Source: Eonycteris spelaea
Lineage: Eukaryota > Chordata > Mammalia > Chiroptera > Pteropodidae
Assembly (NCBI GenBank): GCA_003508835.1
Contig: PUFA01000012.1
Span: 16,658,001 to 16,722,000, forward strand
Direction of reading: 5' to 3'
Length of the DNA: 64,000 nt
This document shows, piece after piece, positions 52,886-64,000 of the stretch (within the stretch, counting starts at the first letter, position 1; the number at the start of each line of letters is the position of its first letter). Position numbers and translations under genes: made by a program. The notes below the pieces were generated by a model. The model saw only the letters and a program-made list of their open reading frames with translations. It did not search any database and had not been told where the DNA came from.

Positions 52886-53239
52886 GTAGCTGGATTTCAG
52901 ATCTTCTGATATTTTATTGCACACATCATTACTGTTTTGACACTTGTCATAATATTTATATAAAAATCAGCTTTAAGAGGAGTTCATTTTTGAAAATTAT
53001 TTTATTTGCCTCTGTAACAACTTTATAAATCTGATTTTCTAATGTTTATCAAAACACCTTTCAATGGATGTCTTTGGAAATACTCAATAGGCCAATTAAC
53101 TAATGACATTTAAAAAACAGAGAAAATGTTATCACCAGACAGCTTTCTCCCTGTTAACCACACTGTGATAAAAGCTTTTCATAATTATTTTAAGAATGTT
53201 AAGGACTACATTTAATTGTGGGTAGCAGAGTCCTCCATA

Positions 53240-53355
53240 GAAGGAAAATATACGCTTCCCTCGAGGATCCTATTAAAATGCAGATTCTGATTCAGTAAGT
53301 TTGATGTGGGGCCTGAAGCTCTGCCTTTCTAACAGCCTGCAGGTGACCTGCTGTC
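53240..53355. mobile_element. partial MER20
   Basis: Fragment with ttaaaatgcagattctgatt, cagtaagtttgatgtggggc, ctgcctttctaacagcctgc. One end missing. Confidence 0.6.
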
Positions 53356-55364
53356 ACTGGCCCATAACAGACTAGAAGCAGCAAGGAGTGAAAGAACTTA
53401 AGATTATTTGGGCTAAATTCAATTAATATATTCATAACCCCACACTTCAGGCACATGTACACTGAAGTCTGTGGGCAGGGAGCTCCCAGCCTCCCCCAGC
53501 ACTCTGATGTAGCCTTCAATCATGTGAAATTCACTTGTTTTCAGCCTTCCTGAACGCATTCTCTTCTGGTTGAAGTCTTCGCCGCCCCACACCCTGCTAT
53601 ATTATCGGAAGACAGAACAATTGGTCAGCATCTTTCTTGTACCAACCCAATACCGATTTAGAAAAGCCTAGCAAACCACACACTTATCTTCTCTTTTTCC
53701 AAGCTAAGATACCACAATTCTGATCACATAAGCTCAGTACAGACTCTCCATCTTTGATAATTTTATTTTCCTTTTCTGGTTCTCTTGCATTTTCCCACAT
53801 GCTTTTCCAAAGGAGAAGCCCAGATTGAGTATCTTTCCCCTCTCTCTCTTTTTTCAATGTAATTCCCAAATTTTTCATCTTTCTTAAACTGGTTGACCTC
53901 ATAACCTATTCTCGCCCCTCGTTACCAGGCTGCCTCTTCACTTCTCCAATCCCAGTCCTTTCCAGCTAATGACCCAATAGATGAAAGGTGTATCCACCCC
54001 ACCTCTGGAAACAGGCTTGCTGCCAATCACTTGAAAGCCCAAGGACTTTGTGGCCACCACAAGCATCTCATGCTGAGCTTAAGAGCTTGTGAGTCATGGG
54101 GAGGTGAAGCCCAAGATAAGGAGGCTAATATTGACTTGAGCCATGTTTAAATCTCGGCTAAGGGGTGGCACTTAACTTTCACTAAATCCTTATGTCAGCA
54201 AAAACCTTTATGGCCTGAAATTCACACACAAAAAATATATCCATCTTAAACCCAGTTCAAAGGATCTTATTTGACTAAATGATGTAATTTTATGATAATC
54301 TTAGCCAAACTGCTCTCCTATCTCATTGCTCCCAAATGAGAGGGCACAATGGCAAAAACCCAGGATATTTCCTAATAGTAAAGCCCTTGCTGTTTCTGCT
54401 TTGATTTTTTTTTTTTTTTTTACATATTCTGGCAAAGGCATCTAACCATCACTGGTGCTTAGAATCTTGTAGGTTTAAAAATATATGTAAAGTCTGTTTT
54501 TCAGGTTGACCCAAGATGGCAGCCATGTCATGCATATTATAGATTTTACAGTGAGGAGACATACTTCTGTCACTCTCTGGCCGGTGGGTACACCCTAAGA
54601 GCATAGTACACCAAATGGTAGAGATCAGTGAAGATTTGGAAGTGTGTGCTAAGCACACTCAATTTACTTAAGATAACTGTTTATTGGCCTGAAGACTGTT
54701 CTTAAGGGTAATGCAAGCATTTGCCTAGTCTCTCCCTTAGATTTTCCTAAGTGATGCTTCTCTCCCAGTGCTGAATTTAGGATTTTTAGCCATTCTGGCA
54801 GCTGGATGCAAAATAGAACCCTTGATTATGTTTTCTGTGTGATCTGCCTTTTGCTTTTTAGGAAAATACTGAGCATGAAGTGCCTGACTCAGTGCTTGGC
54901 TCTTCATAGACTGTTAACAAATGTTGTTTCCCTTCATCACCCGCTTCCATTTCTCAATCCAGGATCTGGTTGATCATGTTAGTATCCTTCAATTCTTTAT
55001 CTGAGAACTACCTGCGCCTGTTTTTCAGGTGTTAAGAATGAGCCCTAATGCTTCTGGGAGAGGCTCACGTTGGTCATTCAGCTTATACTTACTAAGTACC
55101 TGCTCTCTGATGTAGAGATAGGTTCCGGGAATAGCAGGTTGAGGGTAGGGTGAAATGGAAGAGGGGTAATCTGAAACTGAGCTCCATATGTATGGAAGAG
55201 GTGAGTAAAACTTCAAAACAGGAGGAGAGAGTGGAAGAGAAAACACTTTACCAGAAATATTGGGAGTGACACATAGCTTCACATGAAGCAAGCCAAGGCC
55301 CTCCCAGAGCACCAGTGAGCTCAGAAACATTGGCAGGGACAGGTAATAGGGAAGTAGTGAGCGG

Positions 55365-55470
55365 AGTACCACATCTGGAGCCAAAAGGCCTTTGGACCAG
55401 GGTTTGCCATGTAGAACTGTGCAGTTTCAGGAAACTTTTAGTATTTGAGCCTCATCCTTTAATTGTAGTT
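55365..55470 (+). repeat. MIR fragment
   Basis: Short plus match: catctggagccaaaaggcct, aactgtgcagtttcaggaaa and tgagcctcatcctttaattg. It lies within a 120-aa chance ORF. Confidence 0.55.
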
Positions 55471-56074
55471 CCAATTGTAGAGTCCATCTTTAGATGTGGA
55501 GAGAGTCCAACAATAGATGCTTTCAGAGGGAATACTAATCATGCGAAGCCGATATTCGAATTCAGGTTTAAGGTGGACTTTGAAGACAAGGAAAGGTCTG
55601 GTATAGTAAGGAGAATAGACAGGCCTTCTAGAAGAGGGAATGGCATTTACAGGAACACACAGAGATACACACCATGAATTAAAGGATGAATTTGGTGCCT
55701 ATCGTTTCCTAGACCTGCCTTCTCCTGAATCTGCCTTTTCCCTGCTCTGGACAACGATAGCACACACTCTGTGAACAGAAGTCCCAACGGTGCAGCCAGA
55801 GTCAGTAATGACAAACGACAGGTCTGCCCCCTTCCTTGCTCATGGCCAACTCTTCAGCTACTACCACGCTGGGCATGCATGTGACCCCTCTGTTTTGTAA
55901 TAGCAGCCTGCATATTTCTTTAGAGTCTGGAGAGTCTTTAGATGAGATTGTCAGAGGTCAGGGTAACTAAATCTCTATTATAGATGAGAGAACCTCAGAA
56001 AGTAAAATCCACTTATCTGGGTCTTTAAGATATTGGAGAAGGAAGGAAAAAACATACTAAGCAATAATAGTAAC

Positions 56075-56260
56075 AGGCAATATGCTAGAAGTGGACCACT
56101 TTGATTATCTCGTCTAATGGCTCCTCTGAGAGAGGTATAACCCCAATCTTACTGATGGTTTTAGTGACACACAGATCACAGCACACAAGATCACCCAACT
56201 TCAAGCAGTTTGATGCTCGTGCCAGTGCTCCTGAAAGGTCTGTTTTGCATATAGGTGACT
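56075..56260 (-). repeat. MIR remnant
   Basis: Reverse MIR: attatctcgtctaatggctc, ataaccccaatcttactgat, then acaagatcacccaacttcaa. Low identity. Confidence 0.6.
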
Positions 56261-56399
56261 AATGGTGACTTCCTAGTTCTGACTGACCTCATTTAGGTTA
56301 GTTCCACCACCACATGAAGGGCACTAGCATCTCAAGGCAGGCTAGTCAGTGCCGAGACCCCATCCCGTGTCTGTTCATAACTCTGGTCCCTCCCTCATT

Positions 56400-56760
56400 G
56401 CCACATACGTAATCGTGGGAGGCGGGCTTGGGATCCAGATGATCAGGAATGTAATCCTAGCTCCGCCACTTGCCAGTCAAGAGACCTCAAATAACAGACA
56501 TGGCATTTCTGAGCCTGGCTCCCTCTTCTGTACTCGGAGGACGGTCCTCATCCAGAATGGCTGCTGGGACGGTCAGATGAGGTAATGTGGCCATGTGGAA
56601 ATGAACGCGGCAGGCCCTGTGCGTCCACAGCGGGCTAGCTGCTGTGCTCGTTTGTTTATTCCTCGCAGTGATGCCGTGAAGGAGGTTCTGTTACTGCCCC
56701 TCCGGCTCCCGGAGGTTAGGCAGCTTGTCCAGTCCCGCGTTAGTGCCACCGCGTCCCCTT
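56400..56760. repeat. two adjacent MIR fragments in opposite orientation
   Basis: Positions 56400-56560 read plus (cctagctccgccacttgcca; ttctgagcctggctccctct). Positions 56645-56760 read minus (gcagtgatgccgtgaaggag; aggcagcttgtccagtcc). CpGs are unusually retained here. Confidence 0.6.
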
Positions 56761-59239
56761 TCCGCTGCCCTCCTAATGAATGTAGGCTTGCGTTGCCTTT
56801 GTTACCTTCTCCACCAGCCATTTAAGTGAAAGCATGTTCATTCTAGCATTGAAGAAAATAGATTTTTAAGAAATTGAAAAAGTAGTTTGTGTGCCATCTC
56901 CATTACCCTTCGACTGAGAGCTCTATTTTTGTGCCATTGATATTTCATTAAAAACAATGCAGTCGCCGTGGGATTGTTATGCCAATGAGATTTTTTTTTT
57001 GTAATTCCCACAGAAGTGGTTAGTTATGTGAGGTTTTCCCCTTTAGTACTTTAACATTTATAATATATAATACTTAAATAGGTTATAAAGAATAGCATAA
57101 TCTTCCTGCTGCCCAGAAACAAAAAGAGCCTTTATATCCTAATGTATTCTGCCTTTTGCAGTAAGGAAAAATGTGCATTACATTGGAAATCTAAACATTT
57201 CACACTTCCGCCTTTAATATTTTAAGGCATAAAAAGACATCATTATGTTCTTCTATTTTTATATGCAGATGCAACTTACTTAAAGCAGTAAATTTGTTAC
57301 TGAGAAGTTATATATTAGTAGAATGTGTGTAAACGCTACCTCAAATCAATAGGTAGTGGAAGTGGTTAGGCAAAGAATTTACGTGGACAGCAGTTGGTTA
57401 GTAAAATGAAAGTTCTTGTATTCCAACATTGAACAGCCTTTGAAGATACCTGTTGTTTTCATTTGGACTCCCACACCCTGGATTTCTTAAAGCGAGACTC
57501 TAGTTCATGATCACAGAGACTCTTAAGCTGTGATCCTCATCTGTATATTTGTAAGGTGACTCATGGAGCTCTTGCCAGCATTTCGGGCTAAAAAACTGGG
57601 GAGAATAAAGACCCAAAAGGTGCAAACTGAATTAGTCCCCCAGGAGAAGCTTTCCGGACGCTCCATCCGGAGACTTCTCTTACACCTCATTGGCCAGAGC
57701 TGTGGTACATGACCAACCTTGGCTGAAGGGGGTCGCGTGCACAGTGCTGCTCTGAATAAAATCTGGGACATGATGGTGTGGAATAGGTGGAGGATAGCAT
57801 TGGGCTAGCCCACCGGCAGCTCTGCCATTTCTTTAGACCTAAGTGACAGGGAGTAGTGAAGGTCTAGGCTTGTTGACTACTCATGTTTTTATAAAGAGAG
57901 AACACAGGGCAGAGGTAGTCTTTAGAACTTGAAACGTTATTCCCACTTCGGCCTGTAATAAACGACAGGCCTTGTTCCATTTTCCCGGTACGCTCATATC
58001 TTCTTCTGTCACCACCCTCCTGTTTTCAACCTACCCCCCGCAAGCATCACCACACATCTCTGGTGGGCTTGCAGCAGCAAAAAAAAAGGCATCCAAGAGA
58101 GGATGGCTAGCACTTCTGGTTCATGGGGTTTTCAGGCAGCACAACCAGTATAATTTTCTAAGATCTCAAGTAGACTGATACTTCTCTGCTGGGACAGTAA
58201 ATCTATATAACTAAACTCAGATGTGTAGAAATCTTGCTCTGAGGTTTTGCCCCCCCCCCCAATAGCAGTCCAAGGCTCAAACTTGCCAATTAAAAGCAAC
58301 TCAGTCTCTTACAGGTTAACCATCTCATCTGAACAAATATCTTACATATTTACATATTTCTGGGCCTCTGTCCCCACTGGAGCCACTGACTGCCCTGTTG
58401 GCCTGTAGTCTATGACCCTAAATGCCTGGGCTCCATCATGACATCAGGGGCAGGAGCTGGACAGTTTGGCCAAACCCTCTTGCTTCAGGATACGTTCCAC
58501 AGCAGGCTATCAAAGGGGCGGGCAGGAGACGTCACAGTTGGTTTCTTTCGGATCTCCTCTGTTCCTGGCCCCCTGATTTGTCGGGTATGGCCTCTAAGGC
58601 CTCCTTTCCATTAGTTACTTGGACTCAAGAAGGGCCCAACGCTTCCTACAGAAGTCCTAATATTCCTGCATCCATTACTGAGCTTCCTCTCAGGGTCTGG
58701 CCCCCCAAAACTACCCCTCTACTGTGCACCATACTGCCCCAGGCCCTCAGAGCTCAGCCTTAGCAACCATAGCAGTCATAAAAACAAAAGTAACCTTTTC
58801 CAATCCTCCAAAAGACCTGTAGAACTGTTTTCTTGTTAATTTTCTGCAGTTGGTTGTTGTTAATGTCTTGTTGAGTGGATTTTTTGTTGTTGTTTTTTTG
58901 TTAAGAGAGAACAAATTGTTACAGGCTTTTAAGGAAACCAAAAACATTCACTCTCTTAATTATATCTATTATTTCGTTCCCATTCATCTTGCTTTCTTGT
59001 TTTGGAGCAGGCCTTTCTATTAGTCAGAAACTACAGTCACGTTTTCTGAATAAATAAAAACTGCTGCTTCTCTGTTGCAGTATGTAAGAGGACTTACCAG
59101 CATGGTTTATAGACTTATTGAAGATTCTAATAAATTGTCAAGCTGGACTCATGTTTATGGTATCAATCTTTGCCTGGTCCCTTACTGGAAGTGCTTTTCA
59201 GAAATATTTAGAATAACAGTGTTTTGAAATGCAAGTTGC

Positions 59240-59760
59240 AAGAGTATCTTTCCATGTTCATTCATTTGCTCAGTCATTTAATAAATACTTGTATACTTGA
59301 AATGTACTAGCCATTATTCTAAAGGCTGGGAGCTTATATTCCTATTGAAGGAAATAGAAAACAAATAAGCCAGCAAATACATATGAGAATGTCAGATGGT
59401 GACAAGTGCTTATTATCAGTGTAGTAAAAGAGATGATGTGGTAGAGACTAGAGGGTGACTCGGGCTCCTTTAGTGTGAGTGGAAGGAAGACTGCTCTGAG
59501 GAGGCAACGCTGGAGCAGAAACTTGAACATCGAGGAGGAGCCGGCCTGCACTGATTTGGGGCGGGGCCTCCAGGCCAAGAGAGCAGTGTGCTGGCTTTGC
59601 CTCTCTCACCCGAGGGACATGAGCAAGCAAAGAGCGATATTATAGCTCTGGTGGCTGTTAGGGGCAGGCATGGAATTGAGGAGGCCCTAGTAGAGACTGG
59701 GACAACTTCATGAGTGAACGACTAAGAATGTGGCATGTAAGACCTTATAAAGAGGGTATT
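59240..59760. repeat. ancient mammalian repeat, family not named
   Basis: Contains tcatttaataaatacttgta, gaatgtcagatggtgacaag, gaggaggcaacgctggagca, cttgaacatcgaggaggagc and taagaccttataaagaggg. It matches a widespread old mammalian consensus that I recognise but cannot name. Confidence 0.6.
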
Positions 59761-60735
59761 TTTTAAGGCCACAAAAAAAAAAAAAAAAAGGCAGATGTTA
59801 AAGAAGGGTGAGCCTACTTACTGAAATGATTCTCAGTTTGGTGCACATTTCAGTACCTTTTTTAAAAGTGTGTTTTAATTGCCCCTGGCACACACATTCT
59901 CTTGCATAGCCCCAAGGGAGAGGGTTTCCATGCCCCCTGGGCTCCCCTGAGAATCCCTGCCTCAGTAAAGCCACAGCCACCAATAGGGCTGTGAGCATCC
60001 CACAGGCGGTGTTGGGGGAAGGCTGAGGACCACAGCATGTTTAACCTGTTGGTGGGCAACATGGTGTGATGTCGAGCCTGTAGTCAGCTGGATGGGCAGA
60101 TCCCTCAGATCGGGTCTGGATGAATTTTCTCAGGTGGAGGGTAAGCCTCCTGGAGGACATAGAGGAATAGCTTCCAGGTTACATCATGCTGACTCCATAG
60201 GCATCATTGTCTGATGGTAACCTGTTGTTCCATGAGTGTCTTTTATTTTTATCGTTATGTTGAACTGACAACGTGCTCTACTGTTTAAATCTTTAAAGAC
60301 GGTTTCTTTATTAATTCCAGTCACCTGGGAGGAACTGGTCTTTAGAAGAGAGGTGAGCTTAAAATCATTGAACTGTGAGGCAGTATAGGAAGCCCAGACT
60401 GAAACGTGTCCTCCCAGTTGACTAAATGCTCCAGGCTGGCTGTTTACCACACTGTAGGTCAGCAGAGTTGCCTGGTCTGTCTGCGGAAGTGAAGACACAT
60501 CTTTCACCATAAGCATGCATTTACGTGATGTAGGCGGGAAGGCCGTGCCTACTAGGCTCAGCCTTCCCTCTCTTCCCAGTACCTGCCCCCTCTGCAGCTG
60601 GCAGGGCACCGATGGTGGGAATAGTTGCCATGAGATTTGACAGAAAAATTCCCAAGCTTATCTGAAGTCATGGTGTGGCAGCAGATAAGTTATACTCAGA
60701 GCCTGAATTATAAAATGTCATTCTTATATTTTCAG

Positions 60736-60815
60736 TAAATATTCAAGATGTGATATTACAAGAAAATTTGGAAAAAGAAGATCAAATTCTGGTCTCCTTG
60801 GCAGGATTAAAACAG
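60736..60815 (+). CDS. TBC1D5: TBC1D5 internal coding exon, helical segment
   Basis: The acceptor is ttatattttcag and the donor is AAACAG followed by gtatgc. The first two bases, TA, complete the Val codon begun by G at 48799, and the exon ends in phase 0. The 80 nt encode VNIQDVILQENLEKEDQILV and then SLAGLKQ, identical to what I recall of the human protein. Heptad-like Ile, Leu and Val spacing continues the helical stretch from the preceding exon. The intron that follows is short (797 nt), so this exon and the next form a pair. Confidence 0.97.
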
Positions 60816-61612
60816 GTATGCCCACCGATCTGACTCTGTGTTCCACAGGCCCCCCTATAAGTGCCTGTTGGGGAGGGCATCCTGGGGCATGGCATACAGT
60901 GGCAGAGCCAGGGTCCCCCAGCCCCTTGCTTCCTCCCAGACAGGGCCCCTCCAGCTCCTCATGCCCCTTGCTCCTTCTGGTGATTATGTCTGACTAGCCT
61001 GCGGCCCAAACTGGTTTTCATTCCCCACCCCTGCTCCTTCCGCTTACCAAACCCATTCTGTTTGTTCCTCATTCACAACTGGTGTGGTGTGGCCCAGCGC
61101 CCTGTTCAGTCATTTCCATAAGTAGACGAATGTCTTTGGGGCACAAGTCAGAATCACTCCATGCAGCAGGCCTCAGACCCTCAAGGGCCACATTTACACA
61201 CCCCTTAAAGGGCTCCATGGAACGTAAATGTCAATGAAAACAGTGCTGGTGGCAAACACGTGCCTGCGTGATAAACAGCCCCGCTGGGGTGCAGCTCCTC
61301 AGTAGCCACGGCTTGTGCAGCAGGGCCGGGCGTGCAGGCAAACGCTGCTTCCGGCCGTAAACTAACTGCCAAGGATGTGCCGCCCATGTCTGACCCTGCG
61401 AGAACCTGGCCGATAAGAATGACATTTTCCTTGGTCACTAATAAGTCAATGGCTTTGATAGAGTTGGATTTTCCCCCCTATTCTTTGTGACAGTGATATT
61501 ATTAATATCCATACTATAAAAAATTCTAGTTTAAAAGTATTAGAGGTTTAGCTAGCTTTGAAAAACAAACCCATTCATCTTTCGTATTTATTTTCCTCTT
61601 CTTTGAAATTAG
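60816..61612 (+). other. short TBC1D5 intron
   Basis: A 797-nt intron with a GC-richer first half and an AT-rich second half. No repeat recognised. Splice sites are gtatgc at the start and gaaattag at the end. Confidence 0.85.
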
Positions 61613-61768
61613 ATCAAAGACATTCTAAAAGGTTCCCTGCGTTTCAACCAGAGCCAGCTGGAAGCCGAGGAGAATGAGCAGATCACCATCTCCGATGACC
61701 ACTACTGCTCCAGTGGTCAGGGCCAAGGCCAGAGCCAGAGCGACCAGACGCCTGGGGCCACCAAGCAG
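61613..61768 (+). CDS. TBC1D5: TBC1D5 internal coding exon near the C terminus
   Basis: The acceptor is ctttgaaattag and the donor is AAGCAG followed by gtacag. The exon is phase 0 at both ends, 156 nt and 52 codons. It encodes IKDILKGSLRFNQSQLEAEE, then NEQITISDDHYCSS, then a low-complexity GQGQGQSQSDQ run and TPGATKQ. The first half finishes the helical segment; the second half is polar and disordered, and differs from human in the Gly/Gln run. The remaining human residues (about 70 as I recall, starting ASSETPG and ending with an LC3-interacting motif) are not found before base 64000, so at least one further exon lies downstream. Confidence 0.96.
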
Positions 61769-62283
61769 GTACAGGAGCTCTGATTGATGAACAATGTCAC
61801 ATTAACTTGGTGGGGGCACGTTTACATAAGTTCTTCAAAGTTTTGAATAATAAAAACCCTATCAAAGTTACTGGATGTTAACAAGTGTGAGGGTCACCTG
61901 TAAAATACCACAGGCAGCCTGAGCCAGGGGTGCTGCATATAACTGTGCGTGTTGTATAATCTGGTGCCCTTGGCGGGGAGCGGGGGCGCCATCCACAATG
62001 ATAGTAATTAGACTGGTGTGCCCTAGAGTTCTGCAGTACACAACCTACCTGCCTTTATGCAGCCGCTTGGGCCTGAACCTCCTGCCAGTCCCATGTGTGG
62101 CATTAGGAAGCCAGATCTCCGCTTCAGTTCCTGGCCAGTTGCCTCCAGCTGATGCCTCCATCCTCCTTTAGCACAGGAAGCACTGTCCATGCTTTCTGAT
62201 GCCATCTCGAGTGTGTTTCACTTGGCTAGAACCTCCTTTGGCCTCCGTGGGGAAGGACTTCTCATTAATGTCCATCCTCTGTG

Positions 62284-62530
62284 GCAGAGAGGTCAGCAAA
62301 CTTTTCCCGTAAAGGGCCAGATAGTAAATATTTTAGAATTTGCGGCCACATTTGGTCTCTGTCACATATGTTTTTTTTATTTGGCACATTTATTTGTTTG
62401 TTTATTTTGTTTCTTTGTTTTTGTGACACTTTAAAAATGTTATAAGCCATTTGCAGCTTGAGAGCCATGCAGAAACAGGCCACTGGCTGCATTTGGCCCA
62501 TGGGCCCAGTGTGCTGACTCCTGCTTGCAG
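62284..62530. mobile_element. hAT-Charlie type non-autonomous transposon
   Basis: Begins gtcagcaaacttttcccgta and aagggccagatagtaaatat, and ends gccactggctgcatttggcc with gtgctgactcctgc as the inverted end. No coding sequence remains. Confidence 0.75.
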
Positions 62531-62609
62531 GTGCCGACCTTGTGTGTCATTTATGCTCACATCAAATCACTGAATTTTATAGTTAGGAAAAATCTAAGAC
62601 ATTCCTCAG

Positions 62610-62745
62610 GTGCTTGGTCCTGCCTGCTTATTTTACCAGTGAGAACACAGAGGCCAGCAGACACACAGGCTCACCAGGGATGATGCTCAGAACTCCTGTC
62701 CCAATGCAGTAAGCGTCTAGCTCCACCATGCTGCCTCGCCGTGCA
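62610..62745 (-). repeat. MIR fragment
   Basis: Weak reverse MIR: ttaccagtgagaacacagag, ggctcaccagggatgatgct, agaactcctgtcccaatgca. Confidence 0.5.
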
Positions 62746-64000
62746 TTATCTGATAAGACTAAAATTCCTAATAATGTTGTTTTAAAACAGCTTACAAAAT
62801 TTATCTTGAAAAATGAACATTAGCAAAATCTCACTAAGTCACTTTCTCAGAAACTAGCTTCCAGATGCTTGTAAATTATTTATTATGGTTTTAAAAAGAA
62901 TGATATTTTAGAATGGGAGGGGGTTTTTAGTTTAAGAGAACTCTTCAAAAAGAGAGAACTCTGTATGGTTAATTTCATCCAGCTTTAAAAGGACGTTTTC
63001 ATAGAGCATTTCGAGTCTGCATTTTTAGCCCATTAAAATTGCAAGTTTAATTTGATTAATTCTTCCTAATTCTCGTTTTCTGCACAGATGTTTGATTTTT
63101 CAGTAATCACTTATTTATTCAAATATCGTTGAGCCCCAAACGTTTTTAATTGGCAATTTTATTTAAAATGTTAGCATGATTCTTTTAGTTGAATGTGTAA
63201 AAAAAAAATACAGAAAAAGACCTTTCAAACACACTAATGAGTTGGCGCAATTTAAAATTTCTTGATTATACTTTGCAATTATCATTCCCGCTTTTCATGT
63301 TTGTAAGAACCTACCTGTTACCCGCTGCCCCGTGGGCCCCCGCGTGCATTTTCAAGACGAGGCAGCCGTGGGACAGCAGCAAGGTGAAACATGCCCTCGA
63401 TCTGGCGGAGCTACACTCCTGTGCGGCGCCCACGAGGCCTTTTGCCTCCGCACATGCTTCCAAAACAGTCAGCCCTTCCTCGGCCAAAGGACACCCCCCC
63501 ACCGCCTTCTCTTTTTCTGTCTTCCTCTGTAGGCTTCAGTGGGAAAGGGGAAGACAGAAGGGCTTCTCGCCTATACTCGTTCCCTTCCCTGGCTCCTTCC
63601 CTAAGGGTGTCAGTAGTTTACATTTAAAACAAAAACAAAAACAAAACAAAAAGTACTCCTGGAAAAGGCTTTATCTGAGGAAGGTAGAAATAGGGAAGCA
63701 GTGCTGTCCTCTCACCTCCGGGGAGGAAAGGCAAGAGAAATCCCAGATGCAAGCAGGCAGGTCATCCAGACAGGCCACGTGTCCGCGGCCTTCTCTGCAG
63801 CTGCCGGGGGTCTGGACTAGACAGATAAAGGGGCCACCAGGCGGGATGCCCTGACCCGCCTTCCTCCTTCAGGAGCCCCAGCCTGGGGCTGCCGTCAGGG
63901 CTTGGAGCTGGCTGGCGTTTCTTTAGCACGGTTTGTGGGGGCAGGGATGGGGACAGGCCGTGCACAGTAACACCTATGCCCAGTGCGCCAAGTAGGAGTG

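Larger units (their letters stand above)
48800..60735 (+). other. TBC1D5 intron rich in MIR copies
   Basis: This 11.9-kb intron carries several MIRs, a partial MER20, a (GT)15 tract and the candidate 45-nt exon. Unassigned stretches are 50260-51265, 51645-52695, 53355-55365, 55475-56070, 56765-59235 and 59765-60735. Positions 57560-57780 and 49560-49850 have an LTR-like look (ending in a gagaataaa-type motif), but I cannot name a family. Confidence 0.7.
61769..64000 (+). other. start of a downstream TBC1D5 intron
   Basis: Sequence after the last exon seen. It holds a hAT-Charlie copy, a MIR remnant and a GC-rich patch at 63320-63960. No open stretch matches the expected final TBC1D5 residues, so the next exon should lie beyond the window. 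Confidence 0.75.

Noticed and set aside
55315..55677. 120-aa plus-strand open reading frame
   Set aside because: It runs through a MIR fragment and nearby old-repeat-like sequence, so openness is by chance.
60184..60609. 141-aa minus-strand open reading frame
   Set aside because: Intronic, no recognisable domain and no conserved start context. Likely chance.
63533..63640. Possible downstream exon after ctctgtag at 63532
   Set aside because: The sequence that follows does not match the expected TBC1D5 C-terminal residues, and no donor or stop fits.
63237..63854. 205-aa open reading frame, the longest in the window
   Set aside because: It lies in a GC-rich intron patch, has low-complexity Ser/Pro/Lys content, and resembles no family I know. 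No splice or promoter context supports it.

Overview
This is a eukaryotic, placental-mammal window. It holds one gene, a partial copy of TBC1D5 on the + strand, as short exons separated by long AT-rich introns. The organism looks laurasiatherian. The L1 3' ends are of the type shared by bats, horses and carnivores, and ancient mammalian repeats (MIR, L2, MLT1, MER5A, MER20, HAL1) are common. I see no primate Alu, rodent B1/B2, carnivore SINEC, ruminant Bov or horse ERE SINE. A SINE-poor, L1-quiescent genome such as a fruit bat would fit, but that is inference only.

Six TBC1D5 exons are supported by splice sites, consistent phase and recognisable protein: 313-608 (contains a 22-residue polyglutamine tract), 4693-4758 (66-nt in-frame exon, probably alternative), 21217-21380, 48700-48799, 60736-60815 and 61613-61768. 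They encode the C-terminal, mostly disordered part of the protein after the TBC Rab-GAP domain, including a predicted helical/coiled stretch. The TBC domain lies upstream of the window. The last coding exon, with the C-terminal LC3-interacting motif, lies downstream. A further candidate 45-nt cassette exon is proposed at 49943-49987, with matching phase and an open reading frame.

Intron content by region. 0.6-9 kb: mostly unique AT-rich sequence and simple repeats. 9-14.4 kb: a minus-strand 5S rRNA pseudogene, MIR, L2-like, MER5A, a CA/TG microsatellite pair and an MLT1 LTR. 14.9-20.5 kb: an L1 fragment, a long internally deleted L1 and an L2. 21.4-37.9 kb: an L1 3' end joined to a HAL1, an LTR piece, MER20 copies and mainly unique sequence. 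37.9-42.3 kb: a minus-strand, internally deleted L1 with a younger L1 tail nested inside it, followed by another L1 tail. 42.6-64 kb: many MIRs, an L2-like copy, an MLT1-like LTR and a hAT-Charlie copy. No other convincing protein gene, functional RNA gene or CRISPR was found.
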